Assembly (NCBI GenBank): GCA_964428835.1
Contig: CAYRZQ010000001.1
Span: forward strand, 86,069 to 150,068
DNA: 64,000 nt
Origin: JAIXWP01 sp964428835
GTDB taxonomy: Bacteria > Bacteroidota > Bacteroidia > Flavobacteriales_D > Sanyastnellaceae
Direction: 5' to 3'
The notes under the pieces are model-generated. The model saw only the letters and a list, made by a program, of their open reading frames with translations. It did not search any database and was not told the DNA's origin. Of this stretch, positions 46,001-56,600 are shown piece by piece. Every line of letters starts with the position of its first letter. Position 1 is the stretch's first letter. The position numbers and the translations under genes are program-made.

Positions 46001-47511
46001 AGTACTTTATTCGTAGTCGCAGTTCCACAAGTCCCGCCAACTGATGTCAAGGTGAGTGTTACACTGGCAGGCGCCGTCGCAGATGCCGTATATGTTGCTG
46101 TATTTGGTGTGGAACCCGTGTTGTTTGCGAACGTTCCTCCTGCTCCACCATCGCTCCAAATAGCGCTTGTTGCTGATCCGCCAAATGATCCATCCAATGC
46201 AGCAGTGGTAGCGCCTTGGCAGATGGATGCTAGCGCACCGCCGGCATTCACCGTGGGCAGTGCGTTGATGGTGATGAAGTTGTTTTTGGTTTCTGTATTG
46301 CTCACACCGTCAGTCACGGTGAGCGAAACTGTTGCGCTGCCAGTTCCAGTGTAAGTAATAGTATGTGGTCCAATGCCTGTGGCTGTGGACGGAGAAGCTC
46401 CAGTTCCAAAATTCCATAAATATGTAGCGCCAAGAGAGGCTCCTGTGCTTGTGTTGGTGAAAGTAATACTGCCGCCCGAACAAACGCTCGGTTGGCTAGC
46501 GCTAAAGTCAGCATCCAGGCCACATCCAGATAGGATAATGTTTAAGTTTTCAGCGCTTCCTGTACATCCTGAGGCATTAGTTTCGATTACAGAAATGGTT
46601 CCGCTCGATGTTCCAAAGTTCACAGATATACTATTGCTTCCCTGTCCAGAGGCGATGCTCGCTCCAGAGGGCACGTTCCACACGTAAGAACTGCCTGCTG
46701 TGTTGACTACAGAGTAAGTAATTCCGCTTCCATTGCATGCTGGATTGCTATTACCAGAGATGAAAGACGTACTTGGGTTGGATGCTGCATCGATGGTAAT
46801 GCTTTGTTCAACGGGCCCGCCGCAGTCGCCAGTGACGCGGGCGTAGTAGGTGCCAGGTCCACGATTGGTGAGAGGATTGGAGCTTCCAAGATTTGTTCCG
46901 GTTCCCCCGGGACCTGTAAACCATGTTAGCACGGCATTGGTACCTGCGACGCCGTTGGCTGTGAGGTTGGCTGTTTCTGTTGGACACAACAAATTGTCCG
47001 TTGCTGTGATATTGGTGATGGAGACGTTGGTACAGGCTGCAGATACAGTGAAATCATCCAAGTATATTTCGTTCGCTCCGCTCGTTCGGGTATGGAGTAC
47101 TCGGATGTAAATATTTGTTTGTCCTGAAAAAGTAAAAGTGAACTGTTGGTAGGTTGTGGTGAAGCTGGTAATTGTGCTTCCAATTTGTGTCCAAGGACCC
47201 GTAGCAGAGGGCCCTGTTTGAACAATGAACGCAGGATTTACTGGAGCTGTTCCACTGCGTCGCCACCAAAAACTCATGCTCGCGGGCGCTGCAATTAGTG
47301 GGGTTACAATTGCATCGTTACCTGCATTAAATAAAGCACATCTTGAGCCTGTTCTGGGATTGGTAGTTGTATGACCCACACTGGTGTATGTCCAACCAGC
47401 AGGAGGAGGCGTGTTACTTTCAAAACCTTCCGAAATTTGTGCGCTGGCGTTTAGGCAAATTAAGGAAATGAGAATTGCTGCAACTCGGCTAATCTTAGAA
47501 TAAGTGTTCAT
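40051..47511 (-). CDS. Giant multidomain T9SS type A surface protein (2486 residues)
   Basis: ATG 47511 is chosen because a signal peptide follows (ILISLICLNASAQ). Domain order is approximate: a choice-of-anchor/MAM-like beta domain (27-157), Ig-like units, PKD (337-407), fibronectin type III-like units (about 515-1080), a lamin-tail-like domain (1095-1190), a beta-solenoid stretch (1400-1590), two MopE-type metal-binding pseudorepeats (1893-2037; YYQDLDGDGFG, YYQDNDGDGFG), a domain shared with the neighbouring giant, and a sorting tail (LYPNPNNGDN, YFVELISSD, LIIQK). It is a predicted cell-surface adhesin. Unusually for this phylum, it has a strong Shine-Dalgarno sequence at 47520-47525. Confidence 0.9.
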   Translation of the reverse strand: MNTYSKISRVAAILISLICLNASAQISEGFESNTPPPAGWTYTSVGHTTTNPRTGSRCALFNAGNDAIVTPLIAAPASMSFWWRRSGTAPVNPAFIVQTGPSATGPWTQIGSTITSFTTTYQQFTFTFSGQTNIYIRVLHTRTSGANEIYLDDFTVSAACTNVSITNITATDNLLCPTETANLTANGVAGTNAVLTWFTGPGGTGTNLGSSNPLTNRGPGTYYARVTGDCGGPVEQSITIDAASNPSTSFISGNSNPACNGSGITYSVVNTAGSSYVWNVPSGASIASGQGSNSISVNFGTSSGTISVIETNASGCTGSAENLNIILSGCGLDADFSASQPSVCSGGSITFTNTSTGASLGATYLWNFGTGASPSTATGIGPHTITYTGTGSATVSLTVTDGVSNTETKNNFITINALPTVNAGGALASICQGATTAALDGSFGGSATSAIWSDGGAGGTFANNTGSTPNTATYTASATAPASVTLTLTSVGGTCGTATTNKVLSVNAAPVPPVANGNVSPQTADISNNSFIANWNNVPGATSYQVNVSQYTSSTTTETFSSVPTTSSTSYLTRSWTGVGGITYQAFLSRTDQTITSSNPAITLQDAAGSSLLSGSINGNPTGVYFDVQQKFSGSGGVLTIAVEHGAGFSTVTTLGTIAYNNAIQNDVGFPVSGITGPFRIRISNNTAARPCIDNLDIQRVTIVPITGSPFTSASSPLNVTSLSLETQYVYNVVAVNACGNSASSNNVLLTTSCPGPSSASSAFSVSTASPSSLNLSWTNGNGGNRIVIARVLATPTSIPVNNATYAFNTNFSLAPAFGDGFVVYNGNANNVTITGLAGGTSYFFTIYEYNCSPGAEQYLTATSASATGTTSPNNVALSENCTTNSSHQLEWSFGSGLYDGVKIFARATTAPSSPTAQDANFYTGANSDFNLAADYGTRGKLIYDGTGTNVTVSGLTPGVNYTFAAYTYKNNTATVWSTGTTISQVIALNNVTAPNTSIGDQLTNLGWTNPPFLCYDEVMVVANQGAVSFTPTGDGSAYTANSVYAAANQIVYKGTGQAVVVTGLTNGLNYCYRIFVRSGTQWSSGIEICAVPNTVTEFEAGDLAIVAVNTQVLGSGSTDEVCFVAFKDITENTSFFMTDNGFERAAEGLWGDSEGVMRMTRAAGAPVIPAGTVICINGPYTTEPRYDIIVCGALDNANWQVDADVIGTGSATNFDLNSQDQVWITQGGNWTNPFGSQNASYNGNLLYGWSGIAWKENIGNTAPSWTTQGSRLIPGTECFTTDLATVTNKDKTKYTGPVTATTRLGWISRINNPSNWSGFTSNTAYDNAGVDYDYFNECIVFPISPATEVAGRWTGAKDENWFDCNNWDTKTVPDNTIDVVIDNVAGANNDANIDFDAPFAYLYDNEASCRNLNLNAKELKLTGNALDILNIAGNLTISGTAGLTMNDGTPAADGVINLSGNWTNTSSTQFDEGNGTVRFIGNSAQSISCTGGETFAILETTNPTTISLNNNVIVSNQLLMSGGNITTGSQQITLGSSASNIGSLTYTSGIINGTFTRWLNATGINYRFPVGTAATLREAVINPTALPSAGTLSLSFIATNPGSSGLPLYEPNASITQTFSEGYWSVVESNGINASNYSLSLSGLGFGGPVFDSNARIIHRTNNTSSWQLLGSHIAAAPPVAQRAALNSSGEFAIASARACVTSLSTPASTSQSVCENAPVNPFVITAQDGSGTINYQWYSNVLPVNSGGESMGSDNGAQTSSFTPNSLIVGTTYYYLQVSQPGTSCPTITSGLVSVEVSEILTPSVSITAAGASATPCTSDNIVFTATATNAGSNPQYQWYLNGAPVGTNANSYTLSPAAGVSDVYVVITSNSTCNIGATATSNTIITTFISPQLYYQDLDGDGFGNSAITSSGCVPPLGFVALIPGDLNGDGQPDFDCNDSNDDINPGVEEYCSIVDDDCDGAINEGLSATTYYQDNDGDGFGNLLITVSSCTPVLGYVLNNTDCDDTRATSNPSGTEVCNGFDDNCSGFVDEGCGPVNDTYLTGFILPMLNLGSCTNYSGTLLGANPSPEANSTATTGQDVWYYFEATAHGVSVVCNSSVNDILLELQDDLGNTLSIENVVSGIGGERLNYVGLIPGNTYFIAVRNFNSAIGVGGTFTICAQRLLASRCDTPNPTLTVYRCGGLKADFTSANQYIYRFNSSIVIPGSFNNVVGGFGQTTLQLSNQFGLTFGTTYPNVTIDAVYLLPNGMGTVETLVVPGVIQTAVTLTTQPSMFIRTADACPNNRTLSSLIRAEPFICGPVVDYQWEFTQVAPSPGLPVTAFRGTNDRLFRINNIPGVQPGATYSVRIRPIFAGNIPGAWSTTPSCLRILGAATFIENSDIMVDQPNERSLGLEESSFELSLYPNPNNGDNLEIRVTGLAFGSTQVIIRDAIGRTVYSNQYQVEQSSWRVSINFEANLNGGIYFVELISSDKLHAFQRLIIQK
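40327..40348. repeat. 18-bp dispersed palindrome, copy 8 (longer spacer)
   Basis: ACCGAGCG and CATTCGGT half-sites are separated by AACGTT, so the arms are 12 bases apart rather than eight. It lies just before the sorting tail of the 2486-residue protein. Confidence 0.5.
44277..44294. repeat. 18-bp dispersed palindrome, copy 9
   Basis: ACCGAACGAAAATTCGGT is an exact ACCGA-N8-TCGGT copy inside the 2486-residue protein gene, coding YRIFVRS. Confidence 0.75.
46475..46492. repeat. 18-bp dispersed palindrome, copy 10 (variant)
   Basis: CCCGAACAAACGCTCGGT has one changed outer base. It lies inside the same giant gene, coding PSVCSG. Confidence 0.6.
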
Positions 47512-47519
47512 GGTATAGT

Positions 47520-47525
47520 CCTCCT
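47520..47525 (-). promoter_or_regulatory. Strong Shine-Dalgarno sequence, unusual for this phylum
   Basis: AGGAGG on the minus strand lies eight bases before ATG 47511. I saw no equivalent before the other genes whose leaders I read. In Bacteroidota the 16S anti-SD is normally sequestered, so an exact SD suggests special translational control. Confidence 0.75.
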
Positions 47526-47547
47526 CTTCACAAAAAAAGTGGGTATG

Positions 47548-47555
47548 CAAAGCTA
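47548..47555 (-). promoter_or_regulatory. -7 promoter element of the 2486-residue protein gene
   Basis: TAGCTTTG on the minus strand matches TAnnTTTG. Transcription would start near 47541, 30 bases before ATG 47511. No convincing -33 TTG was found at the expected distance. Confidence 0.6.
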
Positions 47556-47642
47556 GACTGCAACTACGGCTTTGGTGTTAAGGCACTCTAAAGGTAGGAC
47601 TTTTATAATACAAAACTCACCCGCGCTTAACGCAGAGCTAAC

Positions 47643-47673
47643 AAAAAAGCCCCCAGTCTTTCGAAAGGGGGCC
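47643..47673 (-). terminator. Terminator of the 4418-residue protein gene
   Basis: On the minus strand GGCCCCC, a twelve-base loop and GGGGGC are followed by TTTTTT. It lies 19 bases after the stop codon at 47692 and isolates the two giant genes transcriptionally. Confidence 0.8.
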
Positions 47674-47691
47674 TTTATCAGTGTTTTGAAA

Positions 47692-50600
47692 TTAATGCTG
47701 TATAATGAGCTTCCTCACTTCGCGTCGGCTATTGTTGCTTATGATTTCAACAAAATAAACCCCTGAAGTGATGTCTGTCGAGAATTCTATTTGAGTGCTG
47801 AATTCTGAGCGCTCAATCACAAAACGATTGTTGTAAACATTGCGACCAAGTGGATCAGTAATGTTTACAATCACATCACCCAACTCAGAACCTCCGAGCA
47901 CAAGGTTCACAACATCTCCGCTGTTCGGATTCGGGAAGAGATTAATTTCCAGAATATCTTCTTCTACGAAAGCCATTTTGCTTTCCACATTTGCAATAGA
48001 AGCATTATCATCTTTCGATACCACCATACCAGCAGATCCAGCGATTCGCATACAAACAGCACTAGAGCTCCAGGCACCAGGGCCACTTGCGAATATCGGA
48101 CGAATGCGCACGTCGTATGTCGAACCATTCTGTAAGAAAGGAACGTTTGACAATCTCAACAAGCGGTCATTCGCTCCGCGTAAGTGCGTTTGTGGAAGAC
48201 CTGGAGAAGGCAATACTTGTGTGAACTCCCATTCGTAGTCAATCACGTCGCCGCACACACGAGGCTCTGCACGTACGATAGAGTGACGCAATTTGGTACT
48301 TGGACAACGGTCAGCAACACGCAGTTGCACTGAAGGTTGATTCGCAATGTATAGTTGACAAATCTCAAAACCAGGCACCGTAATTACTTCTGTTTGATTT
48401 GAACCAAATGGAAGCGTGTAAACGGCGTCAACAGTTACGTTATAGACAGCGCCATATTGCAAGCCAGGAACGTTTACTAAATTGATCCATGGATTTGCCT
48501 GACCAGCTACCAAGCCAGTAGTGTAAGTAATCGCGCCGATGTGGAAGATGTATTGATTCGCCGCAGTAAAGTCTGCTTTGAAGCTATTACACGGACTCAA
48601 ACGGTTGGTTGGAGAAGTGGTGATATCGCAAGAAGATGCAACGAGTCGCTGCACACAAATCTGGAAGCTACCACCGGCACTAACATTACTATTGAAGTTG
48701 CGAACCGCAATGAAATAAGTTTCACCGAGTGTCAGTCCTACGAAGTTCAAACGCTCACTACCTATTCCTGAAACAGCATTTTCAGATGCAACCAAAGCAC
48801 CGAGATCTGTCTGAAGTTCTAATAGAATATCATTCACGCTGGAGTTACACACGATACTCACAGCGGTTGAGTTTGCTGTAAAGTAATACCAAACGTCTTC
48901 ACCTGTTGGGCAGATGATGTCTGCTTCTGCAGACGGGAAGGCACCTGCAAGTGTTCCGAATGTATTGCCGCATGTGTTGAGCGCTGTAGGCGATACTGGC
49001 AATCCGGTGAAGAATTCGTCATTGATCACACCGCATCCTTCGTCGATTACTGTATCACAGTCGTCGTCGATGCCATTGCATGCTTCGGTGCGGCCTGGGA
49101 ATACGTTGGCGTTGTTGTCATTACAATCAGTATTATTCAAAACGAATCCTGTTGGCTGCACGCAGCTAACAGTGGTGATGGCTGGGTTACCAAAACCGTC
49201 GCCATCTTGGTCGCGATAATAGGTGAGCGTAATCAATCCTTCGTCGATGAGTGTATTACAGTTTTCATCGATTCCATTACAGAACTCTTCGCGTCCTGGG
49301 TTGATGTCATCATTGTTGTCGTTACAGTCACCTGTTGCTGAAACGAGCGCTGCAAGCGGTCGGTAGCCCACAGGTTGTGTACAAGACTGAAGTGTAGCAC
49401 CAGTTCCATAGCCATCGAAGTCGGCATCGAGATACCAAATTGGAGGCGTTGTAACAGTGTAGGTAAGCGTGTTGCTCGTTACAGTAGCAGGAGAAGGACA
49501 AATAGCGTTGCTAGTCATTTGTACAGATACAACATCACCGTTGGCAAGTGCTGTGGTGGTGAATGTTGGACTATTCGTTCCTGCAGGTGTTGCATTGATA
49601 AACCAAGCATAGGTAGGCGTTGTTCCACCGTTGGTTGGCGTAGCTGTAAACGTCACAGAAGTTCCTCCACAAATTGGAGATGGTGTACTCGCTGCGATGG
49701 TTACAGATGGAGTGGTGAGCGGGTTGATTGAAATGGTGGCGCTACCGGTTAAATCTGCCGCAATAGCCGTACAGCTTGCGTCGCTTAGACTAGTTACTGT
49801 ATAAATAGTTTCAGCCGTTGGAGTAACGTTGACCAAAATGGTTGGAGCTGTTCCGCTAAAATTTGTTCCATCGCTAAGTTGCCCTGAAATAGTACCAGAG
49901 CCATTAACCGTAACAGTAAGCGTAGCTGTTCCTCCGGAGCAGATTGTCGAGGTACCGCTAAGAACTGCTGTAGGTCTAGGGTTAACATTGACTGTTCTAA
50001 TGCTGCTTGAAGAGCAACCAACAAGGTTAGTGGCCGTTACGGTATAATTTGTTGTAGTAGTTGGAGCAGCCGTTACAGAAGCACCTAGACCATTTGATGG
50101 TGTGAGCGCTGTTGTAGGTGTCCACGCATAGGTGTATGAAGTGGTGGTATTAAAGGTAACTCTGTTTCTTGATGTGTAAGTGAAGTTGGGAGCACCAACA
50201 AATGCATCAACAGTAGCAGCCGTTTGATTATCCGCTCTATAGAATCTTGTTGTAACAGTGGTTCCAGTGTTGTCGAATGTTGCTGTATTGTAAGTTGTAC
50301 CTGCTCCCGCGTTATTGTTTGAGTAATTAATTTCGATAACAAGATTGGATAATCCATTCCAGAAGAATGCCGTAGAGAATGTTAAGACATTGACTCCTGT
50401 ATTTGGTGTAAACGAGGCTGCAGCTCTCACAGTTGTTAGATTCGTTTCCCAAGCGGTACTCAAATCAGCAGCGGCAGTGTGTCCTGCTTTTACTACTAAA
50501 TTCTGAAGAGCATATCCTGTATTCACGGTATTGAGGTGGATTCCTATAGAATTGATTCTTGTGCCAGCTACAAAACCTAAAGCTGTCAACTCTGCTGCTG

Positions 50601-53600
50601 TAAACAACATTTGTTGCTTGCTGCCTCCATAATAGTTTTGCAATGGGTTAGGACCGAGCGTGCTAGTAGTGCTACTACCCGCTGTAGTGATCGCACCACT
50701 TCCTTGAATCACGTTTCCGTTGACACCAGTGTTTGTTGCAGAAAGCGCGATGTTGCCGCCGTTACAAATGGTTGCAGTCAAAGGTGAGATGCTCGGAGCA
50801 GGTGGTGCTGCATTGACAGCAACGTTTACGATTGATGGGGCAGATGTACATCCAGCAGCGCTTGTAGCAATGAAGGTATAGTTGCCAGCAAGTGCAGATG
50901 TAACATTAGTAATGCTTGGGTTTTGAGTAGTGGTGTTGAAGCCACCTGGGCCAGTCCAAGTATATGTCGTTCCGATGTCACTAGTTCCTGTTAAATTAAG
51001 AGTTGCTCCTACACACAGCGGTGAGTTAGATGCCGCTGTTGCACTAGGTACAGGCGCAACGGTAACAGAAACAATATTTGAATATTGGGTTGTTGGGCCG
51101 AAGCTACATGTTACTGCCAATCTGTAAAATCTAGAAGCCGTAATTACACCTGTACTGAAAGTACTAGGATTTGTTTGTCCAGTTGCTGTCCATCCAGTAG
51201 AGCCATCGGAAGAAACTTCCCAAGAATAACTGATGCCCACAAAGAGCGGTGTAAATCCAGTTGCGGTGATCGTGGTACTTCCCGATGTTCCGCAGATGAG
51301 TGAGGAGGCAGCTGTTGCTGTTCCCCCTTGAACAACAGAACAGTTTGGAACAACGATTTCATCAGCACCGATATCGTAGGGGTTAGTTCTCGTTTCACAA
51401 TCGATGTCAACAGTAATTGCTGCGATGTTGGCTGCAGCACCATTGAAAACATAGTTTGTGGTGTTGGCAGCATCAAGGTGTAAGTCGGTTGCGGAAACAA
51501 ACGCGGGGTTGGTGCCAGAGATTGAGTTTGCATCAACACCAATGGTGCTCTGCCAAGCGCTTAACGTTGCTAGAGGATTAGCGTTGGTTAGGCCGCTGAA
51601 GGATCCAATATTGCCACCAGCATTGACGAAGAAGGCGTTGTTGTTTGATGTGAGATTCGTAAATGGGGTGTTGTAAGCAAGGCCAATGCAAGTTGTACCA
51701 TTTGGTATGCCGCCTGTAAACGTGGCATTTGACACCACGGTATTTACGAAAATGTTATTTCTTAAATCGACAATAGGATTTGAGCCTTGGATAGAAATTG
51801 CGTAGTTACGCACATCTGTTCCAGTTGCTGTTCCTGTCATCGATACGGTATTGTTGTAGACTTGAGTGCTACCTGTTGCGCCACCGCCTACTAGGATTCC
51901 GCTACCGTAATCAGGGCTAACGGCAGTATTCAACACGTCACTGATCATGTTGTTGAAAATGCGGTTCGGGCCTGCTGCAGTCACTGTGCTCAAGGCAATA
52001 CCCATTGCAGACGATGAAACACTTCTTACTGTAGTTATTGTGTTTGCATCAATTAATAGATTAATGCTTTGGTTTCCTCCTGGGTTGCTTCCGGTAACAA
52101 GCGTCAAACCAGCACTGATACCATAAGCATCTGTGGAGCTACCACTGATGTTGGTGATGGTGTTTTTTCTAATAATTGCGCCGTCCTCAAACCCAACATA
52201 AATACCTGCTCTGCTGATATTGTTAGTTGCGGTCGAAACAGTAGTGTTCAATTGAATGATTGTTCCGGTGTTGTAGTTTGTTGTGCTCGCGCCTTGTGAG
52301 AAAACTCCATATTGGGCTCTTGAAAGACTGTTGTTTTCAAAACGGTTGTTGTCGTTATCAGCGCCAGAAGAGCCCGTTGAAATGGTGGTTGATCCTTGTC
52401 CTATGCAAGCGAGAGTTCCAGTTGAAGAGCCTCCAGCTAGATTGGTATTTCTGATGATATTGTTAGTTGCTCCAGAACCAGTGCCAATAGATTGCAACCA
52501 GATTACAGCGCTTGAAGCTGATGTAGAAGTATTTGTGATTGTGAGGTCTCGAGTGGCAGTAACAAGAGGACAGTCAGAGTTGGCGGTGGTGCCAATGCTT
52601 CCGTCGATAATGATGTTGTCTGCCCCGTTCAATATAAATATTGCTGAAGCGCTTGTTCCTGAGATGCTCGTAGTGCCTGTTGGCTTAATGGTCAATGTGT
52701 TTGTAGCATTCGAACCAACAAGTGAATTTATAGTGATTGGGAAAGTTTCTGAAGCATAGTTAGCGTCAATTAAACTGAACGTCACAGGGCCGCACAAGCC
52801 GGTGGTGTTTGCTCTAGTAACAGCATTTGTAATCGTTGTGAAATCGCCCGCAGCTCCTACGGTATATGTTCCGCTCAATGCAATCAATACAGCATTGTTC
52901 GTGAAGGAGTCGTTGGATGTAACTACGTCTGGAGTTCCATTCGGATTTGACGTACTGACAGTAAATGACTGAACTGTCAATGCGTTTGTGAATACTACAC
53001 CAGTCAAGTTAAGCACAGCAGAAGCACCAGGGGCAATGTTCAAGCTCGTGAAGCTTTGTGTAGAAGTAGATCCGCCGTTTACGGAGAAGTTCAAGTCAAC
53101 ACTTGTAATTGGGGAGCCCCCGAAGTTGAATACAGTTACTCCTAACGTATTAGATCCTGCGCATGGGTTTGTTGGAGAGACTGCAGTTACGCCAGCGTCG
53201 TTTTGTGGCACATCAAACTCATCCGCACCGATGTCTGGTGTTGATGCGTCTCTTGTTGCGCAATCAAAGTCGACGGTAGTAGCTACTACTGCGCCAGCAG
53301 CGTTCAAAGGAATATTGCTTGCAGGTACGGCGTGAAGATCTGTTCCTGATACTGGAACAAACTGGAAGTTCAATGAGTTAGCGTCTTGTGAAGTGGTCGC
53401 TTGCCATGCCGCTAACGTTGCTTGGTTGGTACCTGTGCCATTAGCCAATGAACCAACAATTGCAAAACCAGATGCTGTAGTATTACCACCACTTGCGAAG
53501 AAAGCATTGTTGTTAGAAGTTAAATTGGTATAAGTTGAATAAGCAAGACCGATGGCGCGTGTGGGTGCTCCTGTGGTTTGCGAACCTGTTGTAACGCTTA

Positions 53601-56600
53601 CACTATTGTTTCTGATGCTCACAGAAGGATTTGAGCCCCCGATGGCAATACCAAAGTTGATTCCAGTTCCGCTGTTTACGGTGGTGTTATTTGTGTATAC
53701 TGTGTTATAGTGAATGTTGTGCGTACCCGCGCCGCCACCAATAAAGATACCTGCGCCAAAGTCTCCGACTGAGCCGCTAGTAGCAACATTACTTATCATG
53801 TTGTTGATGATATTATTGGTACCCGTATTTGTCGTTGGTGCCATAAAAATACCAACAGCAGTATAAGATGCAGTACCTCTAATATTGTTGAGGGTATTGT
53901 ATGAAACGGTTGCGTTTGTTACTTCATTTCCAGTGAAGGAGGTATTGCTAATCGACAAAGATCCTCCGGCTATACCGAATCCATCAACTGCACCCGAAGC
54001 TGGTAAGCCAATGTTTCCGATATTATTTCTGCTTATGGTAATGTTGTTTTCAAAACCGACGTGCACACCTGCTAAGAGAACGTTGTTCGGTGCTGCACTG
54101 TTGATTTGGTTGTTATTTATAACTGTTCCTTCCGTTTTATTGCTGTTGCTTGTTCCTCGTGATTGAATACCAATTTGAACACGAGAAATATTATTATTCT
54201 CAAACCTGTTATTGTTGTTTCCATTACCAGCGCTTGTTGCGGAAATAGTAGTGCCGCCACTTCCTATTCCTACAAGCGTTGTAGTGGTGGAGTTACCTGT
54301 AATATTACAATTGCGAACAATGTTGTTCGTAGCTGCATCTGCAGCACCTGTCGTTTGCAACCAAATAACAGCGCTTGAAGTAGAGGTAGAATTGTTGGTG
54401 AAAGTTAGGTTTCTCGTTGCATAAACTTCAGGACAAACGCTATTTACGGTGTTACCTGTAGAACCATCGATTATTACATAGTCTGCACCATTTAGAACGA
54501 TTAGAGCAGAGCCTGATGTGCCGCTAAATGTGGTTGCGCTTTGTGTTGGCTTAATTGTCAATGTATTGGTAGCGCTGGCATCTACATTCGCGTTAATGGT
54601 AATTGGATATGTTTCTCCTGTGTATGATGCATCTGTTAATGTGAATGTAACAGGTCCTCCTAAACATGAGGTGTTGTATGCACTCACCGCTGCTGTGAGG
54701 GTTGTAAATGTCTGACCAGCACCTACGTTGTAATTCCCACTTAAGGTTGGAATTACCGTAATTGAATTTGGAGTGGTAGGATGAGTCGTTATTGCAAGCA
54801 CGCTTGTAGCTGTAAATCCAACCGATGGATTAGACCCAACATTTGGAGTGGAGGCATCGTCTTGTGCAGTTACATAGTATTCTACAATATCGTTATTTGC
54901 TAGACCGCCCATGTCAGCGGCCACGATTGTAAAGCTCCAAACACTAGACGTTGCTGTTCCTGATGTCAATGATCCAGCATTACTGAACCATGCACCAGCA
55001 TTTTTTCTATAGTAAACACGCGGCCTCAACGAGCTTGTTCCAAGCGAAGGAGAGCTCGGCAATCCAGTGAGGTCTGTAATAGTCACACCTGAAATCGTAC
55101 GGTCACCTGTTGAACACGAGTTGGTGAGTGCGGTATATGTAATTATAGGCGCAGTGGTATCACCTCCTGGTATGAAGTCCCCTTCGTCGGCACCAGCATC
55201 TGGAGTAGCACCGCCGCCGTTTAACTGACCGCTCAATGGATATCCACCGGCTGGTCTTGCGTTTGTGGCATCAATGTCTGATGTAATGCCAGCGATTTCT
55301 ACAGCAGCAGATTCTGCAGCAGAACCCCCAACAGTACTTATACGCAGATTAACTGACGCTAAATCTCCTGTTGGATTAACAAAATTGGGATTTCCCACAA
55401 CACTTGAAACATCACCTGCAGCCCAACTGCTAGAATAGGCAGCAACAGGAGTTGCGTTGTTGAGTGCGAACGTACCGCCCGTTCCATTGTATTGATATAC
55501 GTTGTTGTTGATGGTCAACGTAGTGGTACCATTCAAGCTTAAAGCATAATGAGCGCCACCAGTAGTTGCGTTTGAACGATTGTTTACGAAAATATTGTTT
55601 CGAACAATATCGGTACCTGTGTTATTCCTTCTAAACGCAGCGGTGTTATTAGCTATCGTTCCAACCCCGGTACCACCGATGTAAACGCTATTGAAATAGA
55701 AGTTCTGAGCTCCTGTTCCGTTTTTGCGAATACCAAGGATCGTAACTGTATTAGTAATGCTGTTGCCTGCCGCGTTAATACCAAGGCGCACCATGTTGTT
55801 CTGAACATTGACAGTTCCAGTGAAACACTCGATACCCATAAGTTGTGCATTGTTCTGAACGGCATCAAATGAATGTATAAAGTTGCGCTCTATGATGTTG
55901 GAACCAATACTGGACCCATTGTACAAAACACCAATCATCCAGCTCGTAGTCGCGGTTGTGTTTGGATTTTCTAAAGCACGAACGACATTGCTCGAGATAA
56001 GATGTCCACCCGCTGAAGTTGCGTTTAAGACTATACCAGCTAATCCAACGCTTGCTCCAGTGCTCGAGGTGTTTGTGTTGCTAGAAACAAGATTGGAAAC
56101 AGTGTTAGAGGAAATATTCGCGGAAGCCTGATCTACTTGAATACCAATGCTTCTTGCGCTAGTTGATGTAGAGCTATTTGTGTTCGGAGATGTTGCAGAA
56201 CCAATGGTGTTATTGGAAATTACGGACGAAACCGTTTGGCCTGTGTTAGTGCGTATTCCGTAAAAAGATGCTGCACCAGAATTGTAAGTAACAGAAATAT
56301 TTCCGATCTGGTTGTTAGAAATATTGGCAGGGGTCAAAGAGGTTACATACACACCGTAAACATCAGATGCTCCGGTTGAAGTTGAAGTAACAGAAATAGC
56401 ATTGGTGCCATTGGTGCTGCCAATGGTGTTTCCGTTAGTATTACCGATTTCCCAAAGTCCCGACCTTACGATGATACCACCAAATAACGGAGTGGTTAAT
56501 GTACCACTTGTATTTGAGGACATTGAAATGCCGCCAATGGTGTTGCCGTTGATAGTAGAAACTACCGGTGAGGTCAATGTTGTGTTCACATCGATGGCAA

